A stretch of DNA of 5,144 bases from Spirochaetota bacterium. GTDB lineage: Bacteria > Spirochaetota > UBA4802 > UBA5550. The DNA is taken from NCBI GenBank assembly GCA_022704585.1, contig JAKJGD010000199.1, positions 1-5,144 on the forward strand, given 5' to 3'. The translations under genes and the position numbers were made by a program. Positions 1-5,144 of this stretch are shown in pieces. The first letter of the stretch is position 1, and every line of letters starts with the position of its first letter. The notes under the pieces were generated by a model. That model saw only the letters and a program-made list of their open reading frames with translations. It had not been told where the DNA came from and did not search any database.

Positions 1-444
1 GGCCCGCCGATCAACGACATAGCGCTGGCGGCGGCGGCACGCAGGGTCATCGTCACGGCGGAAGAGATCGTGCCCCCGGGCGACATCCGGAGCAACAACA
101 AGGGCGTGGTCATCCCCTTTACCGCGGTCGACGCGGTCGTGGAGCTGCCGTTCGGCGCGGCGCCCGGGAGCATGCCCGGGTATTACTACTGGTCGCGTCA
201 GTGGTGGGAAAAGCTGATGCGGTGGGCGTGCCAGTCGCAGGCGAACATCAACGAGTACTTCGAGCACTGGGTTTTCTCCTGCAAGGACCAGTTCGATTTC
301 ATCGAAAAGCTGGGCGGCGCGAAATGGGTCGCCATGTCGCGCCGGCTCACGAAGGCGGAGGAGTACGACAACGAGGACCTGGGCTTCGATTTCTCGTACA
401 AGGAATTCAAGTCGCTCGAGACAGAGACGGGCATTTACTACTGA
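1..444 (+). CDS. CoA-transferase family I subunit A (glutaconate CoA-transferase subunit A-like), 5'-truncated
   Basis: This is the C-terminal 147 codons of a CoA-transferase alpha subunit. The reading frame is open from base 1, so the true start lies outside the window; the GTG at 70 is an internal valine. The visible part contains the strand VIVTAEEIV, then IPFTAVDAVVELPFGAAPGS and MPGYYYW, a block I recognise from the GctA/COG1788 group (VDAVVE-P-GA-P-S-PGYY). By family knowledge the enzyme moves CoA between acyl-CoA and a free acid as an A2B2 or (AB)4 cytoplasmic complex; the A subunit helps form the active site while the catalytic glutamate is on B. The B subunit follows after 33 bases in the same direction, so the two form one operon. 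The substrate cannot be read from the fragment. Relatives include glutaconate CoA-transferases and the IpdAB steroid ring-opening hydrolases. Confidence 0.9.
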   Translation, partial: GPPINDIALAAAARRVIVTAEEIVPPGDIRSNNKGVVIPFTAVDAVVELPFGAAPGSMPGYYYWSRQWWEKLMRWACQSQANINEYFEHWVFSCKDQFDFIEKLGGAKWVAMSRRLTKAEEYDNEDLGFDFSYKEFKSLETETGIYY

Positions 445-460
445 GCCGCGCCATCTGAAT

Positions 461-468
461 AAAGGAGG
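461..468 (+). promoter_or_regulatory. Shine-Dalgarno for CoA-transferase subunit B
   Basis: AAAGGAGG lies 9 bases before the ATG at 478. It is a near-perfect anti-16S match and fixes the start of subunit B. It sits in the 33-base gap after the subunit A stop, so B is probably initiated independently on the shared transcript. Confidence 0.85.
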
Positions 469-477
469 AAACGAACC

Positions 478-1266
478 ATGACAGACATCAAACCGGCAAA
501 TCCCCTTGAAATGGTTGCCTATAATCTCTCCCTGCAGATCGGGGACCACCAGGTCGTGTACGTGGGCACCGGGCTCCCGATGGTTGCGGCAATTCTGGCG
601 CGCAAGACGCACGCGGCGAACATAACCCTGGTGTACGAATCGGGCGCGCAGGACCCTCTCGAGGGCGGCATGCCCTGGTCCGTGGGCGGTCCGTTCACCT
701 GGCGCAAGTCTCCCCTGATCCTGGAGATGTCCTATTCTTTCGGGCAGGCGTACAACGGGTACGTGGACATCGGGTTTCTCGGTTTCGCGCAGATAGACAT
801 GTACGGGAACATCAACACCCACATGATCGGGACCGATTTAATGAAGCCGAAAGTGCGCCTTACCGGCTCGGGCGGGAACAACGACCTCTCCTCGCTCTCG
901 GAGAAAATGGTGCTGGTAGGACTGCAGTCGCCCGACAAGTTCGTGAAGAAGGTGGACTTCATCACCTCCGTGGGCTTTCTTGAGGGAGGCGATACCCGCA
1001 AAAAGGCCGGACTCCTGGGACAGGGGCCGGTCGCGGTTGTGACCAATGCGGGAGTGTACGATTTCGAGCCGGAATCGAAGCGCATGCGGGTAAAATCACT
1101 CAACCCGGGTGTGGCCTTCGGCCTGGCCCAGATGGCGACCGGGTTTGAGCTCCTGAAGCCTGACGGCGAGATCCCGGTAACGCCTACACCCTCCGCCGAG
1201 GTCCTCGGCATACTGCGCAACGAGGTAGACCCCCTCCGCGTGTTTACCAGCATGCCCGGCGCGTAA
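478..1266 (+). CDS. CoA-transferase family I subunit B (glutaconate CoA-transferase subunit B-like)
   Basis: This 262-residue protein matches the usual length of the GctB/COG2057 group (about 266 in Acidaminococcus fermentans). Key features are VGTGLP at 29-34, the catalytic-loop sequence YESGAQDP at 53-60, FLGFAQID-MYGNIN at 100-113 and the glycine loop GSGGNND at 130-136. Glu54 falls at exactly the residue number of the catalytic glutamate of A. fermentans GctB, which forms the glutamyl-CoA thioester. That supports a true CoA-transferase rather than an IpdB-type hydrolase, in which this glutamate is not the catalytic residue. It pairs with the subunit A encoded immediately upstream. The start is set by the strong AAAGGAGG. 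No frameshift or missing motif is seen. Substrate is unknown: glutaconate, other dicarboxylates or branched acids are all possible, so I give no gene symbol. It is the last gene of its transcript and is followed 28 bases later by a hairpin terminator. Confidence 0.9.
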   Translation: MTDIKPANPLEMVAYNLSLQIGDHQVVYVGTGLPMVAAILARKTHAANITLVYESGAQDPLEGGMPWSVGGPFTWRKSPLILEMSYSFGQAYNGYVDIGFLGFAQIDMYGNINTHMIGTDLMKPKVRLTGSGGNNDLSSLSEKMVLVGLQSPDKFVKKVDFITSVGFLEGGDTRKKAGLLGQGPVAVVTNAGVYDFEPESKRMRVKSLNPGVAFGLAQMATGFELLKPDGEIPVTPTPSAEVLGILRNEVDPLRVFTSMPGA

Positions 1267-1294
1267 GCGCATCTGCTGGTATTTCAATATAATG

Positions 1295-1326
1295 AAAGAG
1301 GGCCGCCCAATGGACGGCCCTCTTTT
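1295..1326. terminator. Bidirectional rho-independent terminator between convergent operons
   Basis: The left arm AAAGAGGGCCG (1295-1305) and right arm CGGCCCTCTTT (1315-1325) form an 11-bp perfect stem with a 9-base loop. The A-rich left edge and T-rich right edge give a short U tract for a transcript from either strand. It lies 28 bases after the CoA-transferase B stop on the + strand and 23 bases after the outer-membrane protein stop on the - strand, so it can terminate both operons. Confidence 0.88.
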
Positions 1327-1348
1327 CCATGTCTTCCTGTGCCTGATC

Positions 1349-2764
1349 TTACTTCGCTTTCGGCGAATAGTTGTCGTTGATCCTGAACAGGACCGCGATG
1401 TTCAGCTGTCCCCCGAACCCTATGCCATGGTCCTGCTGGTGCAGTGTGATTCTCGGATCGGGCTGGATGTACGCGGGTATGGCCGGCACGAAGGATCCCT
1501 CGACAAAATCGCTCGTGTCGATCGAGGTGTATTCGGAGTAGCGGTACGAATACATCACCCTGCCGCTTCCGGAGAAGGCAAGGGTGACGAGACTGCCGAT
1601 GTTGATGTTCAGGCCGAGCACCAGGCCGAGGCCGGCGGACAGACCCAGGTACCGCTTCGAGCCGGTCGTGATGAGCTTCAGGAAATATTCGGGACCGAGC
1701 CAGAACCTCACGATGGGAGTCCGCACCACGCCGAAGCCGATCCCCGATGCCAGATCAAGGGAGAAGGGCTTCACCAGCTCCCTTGACCTGTAATAAACCG
1801 TCTGGTATATCCTGGCCGTATATCCCCCGCCGCTGACCGGTATGGTGAACAGGGAGGGCCGCTTTGAATACCGGTACTCGTAGTTCTGGGCGAAGCTGAC
1901 CGTGGTCCGGTAATTGATCAGGGTGTCCCGCGCAAGGGCGGTGTCGAACATGATCCCGCCGCCCGCGTTCCAGGGCCTTACGAACTTGCCGTCCCATGAC
2001 TGCATTCCTATGCCGGCGGAGCCGAAGGGCCCGATTCCAAGGGATAACTTTTCTTTTTTTTTCGGTTCGGGCTTCTCCTGCTTTTGCACCTCCTCTTCCG
2101 TGGCTGCCGGGGCCTCGCCTTTTCTCAGCGAGGTCACGGTTATCTCGTTGCCAGGCGGTGATTCATAGTTGTCCTCGTCAACCAGGCGAACCTTGAACTG
2201 GTAGGTCGTTCCTTCCAGAACACCCCTGCGGATTTTGAGATCGGGAGTGGCCGATTCGCCGGCGACCCTGTATTCCCCGCCCTCATTTTTCATATACACG
2301 ACAAACTTCTTGAACGATCCCGGGGGTTTGGTCCACTTCAGTAAAAAGCCGCCGGTGATTGTCCGGGCGGTAAGCTGGCTCGGCCGTTTTTTCGCGGTAT
2401 ACTGTACCTGCTCCTTCTTGATCACCTGTTCGACGGGATCGGTAAGTTTTTTCCGGATAGTCAGCTCGGTGCGCTTCTCCTGCACGATGAACCCCTCGAT
2501 GGTTTCGCCGGTGGTGAGCTGGACAAGGGACTTGGTCAGGTATTCGTCGGAATAGAGAATACGGAGTATGTCGCCCCGCGGGATGACTTTCTTCATGCCG
2601 CCCGCAAGGTCGAGGGTGATTCCCTCTTTCTTGTCGAGGGAGATCCTGCCCTGTATGATTTTCCCGTCTTTCATGAACACGTGCTCCGCGTAAACCGCAG
2701 ATGCGCACAGGAAGATCAGAGCAACGGCAGCACTTAGTATTCCGGCCCGATTGGTATGTGTCAT
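1349..2764 (-). CDS. Multidomain outer-membrane protein: signal peptide, two small beta modules, FN3-like domain, beta-barrel
   Basis: I do not recognise this as a named family. The 471-residue product has a Sec signal peptide (hydrophobic core about 8-22, likely cut after AVYA at 26). Residues 27-73 and 78-124 look like two copies of a small beta-rich, Sm-like module (KDGKIIQGRI and TTGETIEGFI cores). Residues about 126-212 resemble a fibronectin type III domain (W144, YQFKVRLVDED, a closing EITVTS strand). A charged Lys/Glu/Pro linker spans 213-240. Residues 241-471 are rich in alternating Gly/aromatic strands such as GLSAGLGLVLGLNINIG, as in an outer-membrane beta-barrel. I chose the ATG at 2764 because GGAGG lies 9 bases upstream and the signal peptide begins directly. 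An ATG at 2785, overlapping the upstream stop as TAATG, would add seven residues but lacks its own ribosome site. It follows the FecR lipoprotein gene in one operon. A structural or surface role is inferred; no catalytic motif is visible. Confidence 0.8.
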   Translation of the reverse strand: MTHTNRAGILSAAVALIFLCASAVYAEHVFMKDGKIIQGRISLDKKEGITLDLAGGMKKVIPRGDILRILYSDEYLTKSLVQLTTGETIEGFIVQEKRTELTIRKKLTDPVEQVIKKEQVQYTAKKRPSQLTARTITGGFLLKWTKPPGSFKKFVVYMKNEGGEYRVAGESATPDLKIRRGVLEGTTYQFKVRLVDEDNYESPPGNEITVTSLRKGEAPAATEEEVQKQEKPEPKKKEKLSLGIGPFGSAGIGMQSWDGKFVRPWNAGGGIMFDTALARDTLINYRTTVSFAQNYEYRYSKRPSLFTIPVSGGGYTARIYQTVYYRSRELVKPFSLDLASGIGFGVVRTPIVRFWLGPEYFLKLITTGSKRYLGLSAGLGLVLGLNINIGSLVTLAFSGSGRVMYSYRYSEYTSIDTSDFVEGSFVPAIPAYIQPDPRITLHQQDHGIGFGGQLNIAVLFRINDNYSPKAK

Positions 2765-2773
2765 GGATATCCC

Positions 2774-2778
2774 CCTCC
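2774..2778 (-). promoter_or_regulatory. Ribosome binding site that decides the outer-membrane protein start
   Basis: On the - strand GGAGG, within the run GGAGGGGG, lies 9 bases before the ATG at 2764. It is inside the short stretch that would be coding if translation began at 2785, so it favours the downstream start. The overlapping TAATG at 2787-2783 could still allow some coupled initiation. Confidence 0.7.
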
Positions 2779-2784
2779 GCCACA

Positions 2785-3747
2785 TTATTTGATTACGCCC
2801 GAGCTCTTGATTTCCTCTTCCGGCACCGTGATGGTCCCGTCAGGAGTGAGTATCCTGTATTCAGTTCCGCGGGAGAGGATCGCGCCCTGGATGACGCGGC
2901 CGTTGTACAGGGTAATCTCGTCGACACGGCTGAACGCTTCGCGGATCTCATCGATCGTACGGGTTTTCTTGTCCATGAGCTGCTTGATTTTGTCCTGCTC
3001 GACCGCGGGTGCTGCCCCGATGGCTTTTTTCACCGCTGACTCGATCTCTTCTCCGGTTTTCCTGCCGGGGTCCTCTATGACCGGAACGGCCTCTATTTTT
3101 TTTAGCGCCTGTTTCTCGTTTTCGTTTATCGGGCGTACGCTCACGGCCAGTGCCGGCTCTTCACCGGCGGCTTTCTTCGGCGCCGCGGTCACCTCGGCGG
3201 TGCTGCCTGCGGCCGTGATGGTCTCTTCCTTCGATTCGGAGATGGCCTTGCCCGATTCATCGGAGCGGGACGCCTTGACGGCCACCTTCCCCTCGGACAC
3301 GGCCACCCGGGTCGTGCCTTCCCTGAAATTAACGCTGAACTGCGTGCCGCGCACGCCTGCGATCGCGGTGGGGGTCCGCACTGTCGCATTATTGTCACCG
3401 GTCCTCATCAGTTTTGCCAGGACCTGCCCGTCCTTGACATAGAGGTCGCGGTCGCTTGCGCCGGAGGAGAGGACCTGGAATCTCGAATTCTCCTGCACCT
3501 GCACGACGCAATTGTCGGAGAACTGTATGACCGCGAGAGACATGGCTCCCGTTATGACGGTGTCGTTCCTGGCAACAAGGTCCTTGACCTGCAGGCCGGC
3601 CGGTCCTGAACCGGGGCGCTGAATTGAGACTGAACCGACTGCAAGCGTCACGATGCCGCTCTTCTCTTCCTGCTTCTTGCAGCCGAAAGCTCCCGTGAGG
3701 CCTGCAACCAGCAAAAATACTATCATCCATTTAAATGGCGTATTCAT
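2785..3747 (-). CDS. FecR-domain lipoprotein with C-terminal small beta module
   Basis: This 320-residue protein begins with a lipoprotein-type signal peptide (hydrophobic 8-21, then AFGC with the presumed lipidated Cys23). The lipobox is loose, with Phe at -2, but is followed by the charged KKQEEKSG typical of a mature lipoprotein. Residues about 32-158 form a FecR-type domain: VGSVSIQRPG, VKDLVARNDTVITG, SLAVIQFSDN, VKDGQVLAKL, TPTAIAGVRGTQFSV and VAVSEGKVAVKAS, in family order. A low-complexity charged region (160-270), partly helical, follows. Residues 277-318 repeat the small beta module found in the next gene (YNGRVIQGAI, then a strand ending in TVPEEEIK). The start has GGGAG 7 bases upstream. 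FecR domains are named for an iron-signalling anti-sigma regulator, but here there is no N-terminal sigma-binding region, no neighbouring sigma factor and no TonB receptor, so an envelope-structural role is likelier. The stop overlaps a possible ATG of the outer-membrane protein gene. Confidence 0.85.
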   Translation of the reverse strand: MNTPFKWMIVFLLVAGLTGAFGCKKQEEKSGIVTLAVGSVSIQRPGSGPAGLQVKDLVARNDTVITGAMSLAVIQFSDNCVVQVQENSRFQVLSSGASDRDLYVKDGQVLAKLMRTGDNNATVRTPTAIAGVRGTQFSVNFREGTTRVAVSEGKVAVKASRSDESGKAISESKEETITAAGSTAEVTAAPKKAAGEEPALAVSVRPINENEKQALKKIEAVPVIEDPGRKTGEEIESAVKKAIGAAPAVEQDKIKQLMDKKTRTIDEIREAFSRVDEITLYNGRVIQGAILSRGTEYRILTPDGTITVPEEEIKSSGVIK

Positions 3748-3767
3748 TTTCTGTCTCCCGTGCGTTG

Positions 3768-3808
3768 ATGTATAAGCAATAAGGGCGATTTTCTATATTA
3801 TGTATAAG
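3768..3808. repeat. Pair of 9-bp direct repeats ATGTATAAG upstream of the FecR gene
   Basis: ATGTATAAG occurs at 3768-3776 and 3800-3808, a 32-base period close to three helical turns. Read on the - strand it is CTTATACAT. The copies lie at and just after the transcription start predicted for the - strand promoter. They could be operator half-sites or chance repeats in an AT-rich leader. Confidence 0.35.
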
Positions 3809-3811
3809 AGA

Positions 3812-3849
3812 AAGATATTTAGTTGACGGCCAATGTTCAAGTTTTTTTT
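3812..3849 (-). promoter_or_regulatory. Candidate sigma70-type promoter for the FecR lipoprotein / outer-membrane protein operon
   Basis: On the - strand an A8 tract (3849-3842) precedes a -35-like TTGAAC (3840-3835), a 17-base spacer and a -10-like TATCTT (3817-3812). Each box matches four of six consensus bases; the A-tract resembles an UP element. Transcription would start near 3805, leaving a leader of about 58 bases before the ATG at 3747. The rest of the 235-base gap 3748-3982 shows only a short GGCC inverted repeat (3909-3923) and no convincing gene or terminator, so read-through from the HAD gene upstream is also possible. Confidence 0.35.
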
Positions 3850-3982
3850 CCTCGAACCGGAATTATGGGTTGTCGCGGAGTTTTACGGCACGTTATCCAG
3901 GTGTTGGGGGCCGGATTCAGGCCGATATTCATACCTGCAGCACGGCTTTGAGCGGGGCGTTGTGTGGGTCCGGGAGCGTGTA

Positions 3983-4591
3983 TCAGGAATAATCAGCGAG
4001 GTCCGATACGGACCCGATTCCCGGCTCCGCGTCCCTGCCAACCCAGAGATAATCGATCCCGGCGTTGATCGCAGCCTCCCTGTCAGTAATTGAGTCTCCC
4101 AGGTAGATCGCCTCGGATTTCGGGACGTTGAAGTGCTCGACGCATTTCAGAAGCATCTCGGGATGGGGTTTGGGCTCCGCCTCGAGCACCGAGACCCGGT
4201 ACTCGAACCAGGTGTCGAGACTGAAGTGTTTAAACAGCCTGTCCAGCGACCTGCCCCGATTGGTTGCAACGGCGAGGCTGAAACGCTTCCGGAGCGCGCC
4301 CAGCACCCGGCCATAATCGAACAGGGGACGGACATCATCGAGGAAAGGGGTATAATCCGTCTCCTGGCTGATCTGATGCATCCGCCCGGCCTCGGCCGGA
4401 TCGGGGAACAGCTCGAACATGAGCTGTTTTGTGGACTGGTATACGACTTTTTCATGCAAATCTTCTGGCAGGGGCGGGTAGCCGCCTCTTTTCAGGCATT
4501 CATTGAAAAAATTAATATTGGCTTGATTTGCGTCGATCAATACGCCGTCGCAATCAAAGATGATGAGCCGCTTGCCTGTTAAAAAGTTCAT
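3983..4591 (-). CDS. HAD-superfamily hydrolase (phosphoglycolate phosphatase-like, subfamily IA)
   Basis: This 202-residue cytoplasmic protein has all four HAD motifs: motif I FDCDGVLID with nucleophile Asp13 and acid/base Asp15; motif II ATNRG with Thr110; motif III EAEPKPHP with Lys141; and motif IV YLGDSITD with Asp166 and Asp170. A helical cap of about 65 residues sits between motif I and motif II, as in subfamily IA enzymes such as phosphoglycolate phosphatase and beta-phosphoglucomutase. By family knowledge it should be a Mg2+-dependent phosphatase on a small phosphometabolite; the substrate cannot be deduced, so no symbol is given. Length is slightly short for Gph (about 220-250) but no motif is lost. 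The ATG start has AGGGA four bases upstream on the - strand. It is divergent from ispE and 235 bases upstream of the FecR gene, with no visible functional link to either. Confidence 0.88.
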   Translation of the reverse strand: MNFLTGKRLIIFDCDGVLIDANQANINFFNECLKRGGYPPLPEDLHEKVVYQSTKQLMFELFPDPAEAGRMHQISQETDYTPFLDDVRPLFDYGRVLGALRKRFSLAVATNRGRSLDRLFKHFSLDTWFEYRVSVLEAEPKPHPEMLLKCVEHFNVPKSEAIYLGDSITDREAAINAGIDYLWVGRDAEPGIGSVSDLADYS

Positions 4592-4631
4592 ATTTTCCCT
4601 GAAATATCCAAAAAAAATATATACGAAATGC

Positions 4632-4671
4632 TTGTCAATAAGTTCTTCATAAAATAATTAATCCTTGACAA
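4632..4671. repeat. Inverted TTGTCAA / TTGACAA pair in the divergent HAD-ispE spacer
   Basis: TTGTCAA at 4632-4638 and TTGACAA at 4665-4671 are perfect inverted copies 26 bases apart. Each contains a consensus TTGACA reading outward: toward the HAD gene on the - strand and toward ispE on the + strand. They may simply be two -35 boxes; the - strand box has no good -10 at the right distance, so a protein-binding palindrome is the alternative. Confidence 0.4.
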
Positions 4672-4693
4672 AAAAAGTGCGGCATAATATTTT
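4665..4693 (+). promoter_or_regulatory. Candidate sigma70-type promoter for ispE
   Basis: A perfect -35 TTGACA (4665-4670) is followed by a 17-base spacer and a -10-like TATTTT (4688-4693, four of six consensus bases). Transcription would begin near 4700 and give a leader of about 26 bases carrying the ribosome site. A better-looking CATAAT (4683-4688) is only 12 bases from the -35 and is therefore not preferred. Confidence 0.45.
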
Positions 4694-4716
4694 TGCCTCT
4701 CCAAAAGGACGAGTAC

Positions 4717-4720
4717 AGGG
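4717..4720 (+). promoter_or_regulatory. Ribosome binding site for the TTG start of ispE
   Basis: AGGG lies five bases before the TTG at 4726. An alternative AAAGGA at 4704-4709 is 16 bases away, too far for this start. The short spacing to TTG supports 4726 as the start. Confidence 0.5.
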
Positions 4721-4725
4721 CACTA

Positions 4726-5144
4726 TTGGCCGATTCGATACGAGCACACGCAAAAGTAAACCTCCATCTCGAGGTTCTGAACCGCAGAGATGACGGGTAC
4801 CACAATATTTTCAGCCTCATGGCTAGTGTTGCGCTCCATGATCTTTTAAAACTCGAAGACGCGCATCTGCGTGATTCGGAAGGCGCTGTGGACATTGCCG
4901 TAGCAGTCAGGAACGATGGCGGAACGCACGGCAGCGTGACGGATGCGATTCCCGCGCACGAGAACCTCATCGCGCGGGCGGCGACCCTCTACCTTGAGCG
5001 CACCGGCATGAACGGGAGAGCTGACTTTTCGGTTGAGAAGAACATCCCCGCCGGCGCCGGGCTCGGCGGAGGAAGCAGCGACGCCGCTGCGGCACTGAAG
5101 CTGCTGAACGGCAGGGCGAAAAAGCTCCCGAACGACATGCTCGC
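4726..5144 (+). CDS. ispE: 4-diphosphocytidyl-2-C-methyl-D-erythritol kinase, 3'-truncated
   Basis: IspE phosphorylates the 2-hydroxyl of 4-CDP-2-C-methyl-D-erythritol with ATP, the fourth enzyme of the MEP isoprenoid pathway, in the cytoplasm. The visible 139 residues show the GHMP-kinase N-terminus: AKVNLHLEV at 9-17, RRDDGYHNI at 20-28, the ENLI-RA segment, and the ATP-binding loop PAGAGLGGGSSDAA at 108-121. No in-frame ATG or GTG exists between the stop codon at 4666 and the AKVNL motif. The TTG at 4726 places the conserved lysine at position 10, the same number as catalytic Lys10 of E. coli IspE, and has AGGG five bases upstream. Another in-frame TTG at 4693 would add 11 residues and overlap the predicted -10. 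The gene runs off the right edge before the second catalytic residue (an aspartate in the GADVP-type motif), so activity cannot be confirmed from this window. It has its own AT-rich promoter region and is divergent from the HAD gene. Confidence 0.92.
   Translation, partial: MADSIRAHAKVNLHLEVLNRRDDGYHNIFSLMASVALHDLLKLEDAHLRDSEGAVDIAVAVRNDGGTHGSVTDAIPAHENLIARAATLYLERTGMNGRADFSVEKNIPAGAGLGGGSSDAAAALKLLNGRAKKLPNDML

Noticed and set aside
1292..1786. 164-codon + strand frame opposite the outer-membrane protein
   Set aside because: It starts inside the terminator hairpin, has no ribosome site, and is antisense to a gene with a signal peptide and recognisable domains.
2756..3442. 228-codon + strand frame opposite the FecR lipoprotein
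   Set aside because: Serine-rich, low-complexity translation typical of an antisense shadow; the - strand frame has clear FecR motifs.
3822..3849. TTGA/TCAA hairpin followed by T8 as a + strand terminator
   Set aside because: The stem is only 4 bp and AT-rich, and no + strand gene lies upstream; the tract is better explained as an A-rich UP element on the - strand.
3909..3923. GGCC-7-GGCC inverted repeat as a terminator for the HAD gene
   Set aside because: Only a 4-bp stem with no T tract on the - strand; too weak to call.
3833..4093. Open frame of 86 codons on the + strand in and beyond the gap between the FecR and HAD genes
   Set aside because: It overlaps the HAD 3' end by more than 100 bases, has no Shine-Dalgarno, begins in the A/T tract of the predicted - strand promoter, and its residue composition resembles no family.
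4133..4582. 149-codon + strand frame opposite the HAD gene
   Set aside because: The - strand frame has all four HAD motifs in order; the + strand translation has none.
4677..4696. Sigma54-like GG...GC element before ispE
   Set aside because: The spacing between GG and GC is 12 bases instead of the required 10, and ispE is a housekeeping gene with a TTGACA box present.
4647..4970. 107-codon - strand frame over the start of ispE
   Set aside because: Antisense to the conserved AKVNL, DGYH and NLIARA segments of IspE; no ribosome site or recognisable motif.

Overview
The window carries six protein-coding genes, two of them cut by the window edges, and no RNA gene, insertion sequence or CRISPR array that I can see. 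Gene layout is: two + strand genes for the A and B subunits of a family I CoA-transferase (A is cut at the left edge), a strong hairpin terminator, then three - strand genes (an outer-membrane beta-barrel protein, a FecR-domain lipoprotein, a HAD phosphatase), and at the right edge a + strand ispE cut by the window end. The largest gaps between genes are 235 bases (3748-3982) and 134 bases (4592-4725). No stretch over 300 bases lacks a gene.

Organism: the DNA is moderately GC-rich, with AT-rich promoter gaps. A predicted lipoprotein and a signal-peptide-bearing beta-barrel indicate a diderm bacterium, and ispE indicates isoprenoid synthesis by the MEP (non-mevalonate) route. FecR-domain lipoproteins and small repeated beta-barrel modules of the 'DGxxIxGxI' kind are, to my recollection, common in spirochaetes, so an environmental spirochaete is my first guess and a deltaproteobacterium-like lineage the second. 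This is inference; nothing here fixes the taxon.

Region 1-1325 is a catabolic or fermentative unit. The two CoA-transferase subunits are translated from one transcript with a 33-base gap and a very good Shine-Dalgarno for subunit B. Subunit B has a glutamate at position 54, the catalytic position of the Acidaminococcus glutaconate CoA-transferase. The transcript ends at an 11-bp perfect hairpin that also serves the convergent operon.

Region 1349-3747 is the most interesting part. A FecR-domain lipoprotein and a multidomain outer-membrane protein form a tight two-gene operon. Both carry the same short beta-rich module: once at the C-terminus of the lipoprotein and apparently twice at the N-terminus of the barrel protein, which then has a fibronectin III-like domain, a charged linker and a C-terminal barrel. 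I do not recognise a named system for this pair. A plausible reading is an envelope assembly that couples peptidoglycan or periplasm to the outer membrane.

Region 3983-5144 holds a HAD phosphatase of unknown substrate and, divergent from it, ispE, which appears to start at a TTG codon. Their AT-rich spacer has TTGACA boxes on both strands.
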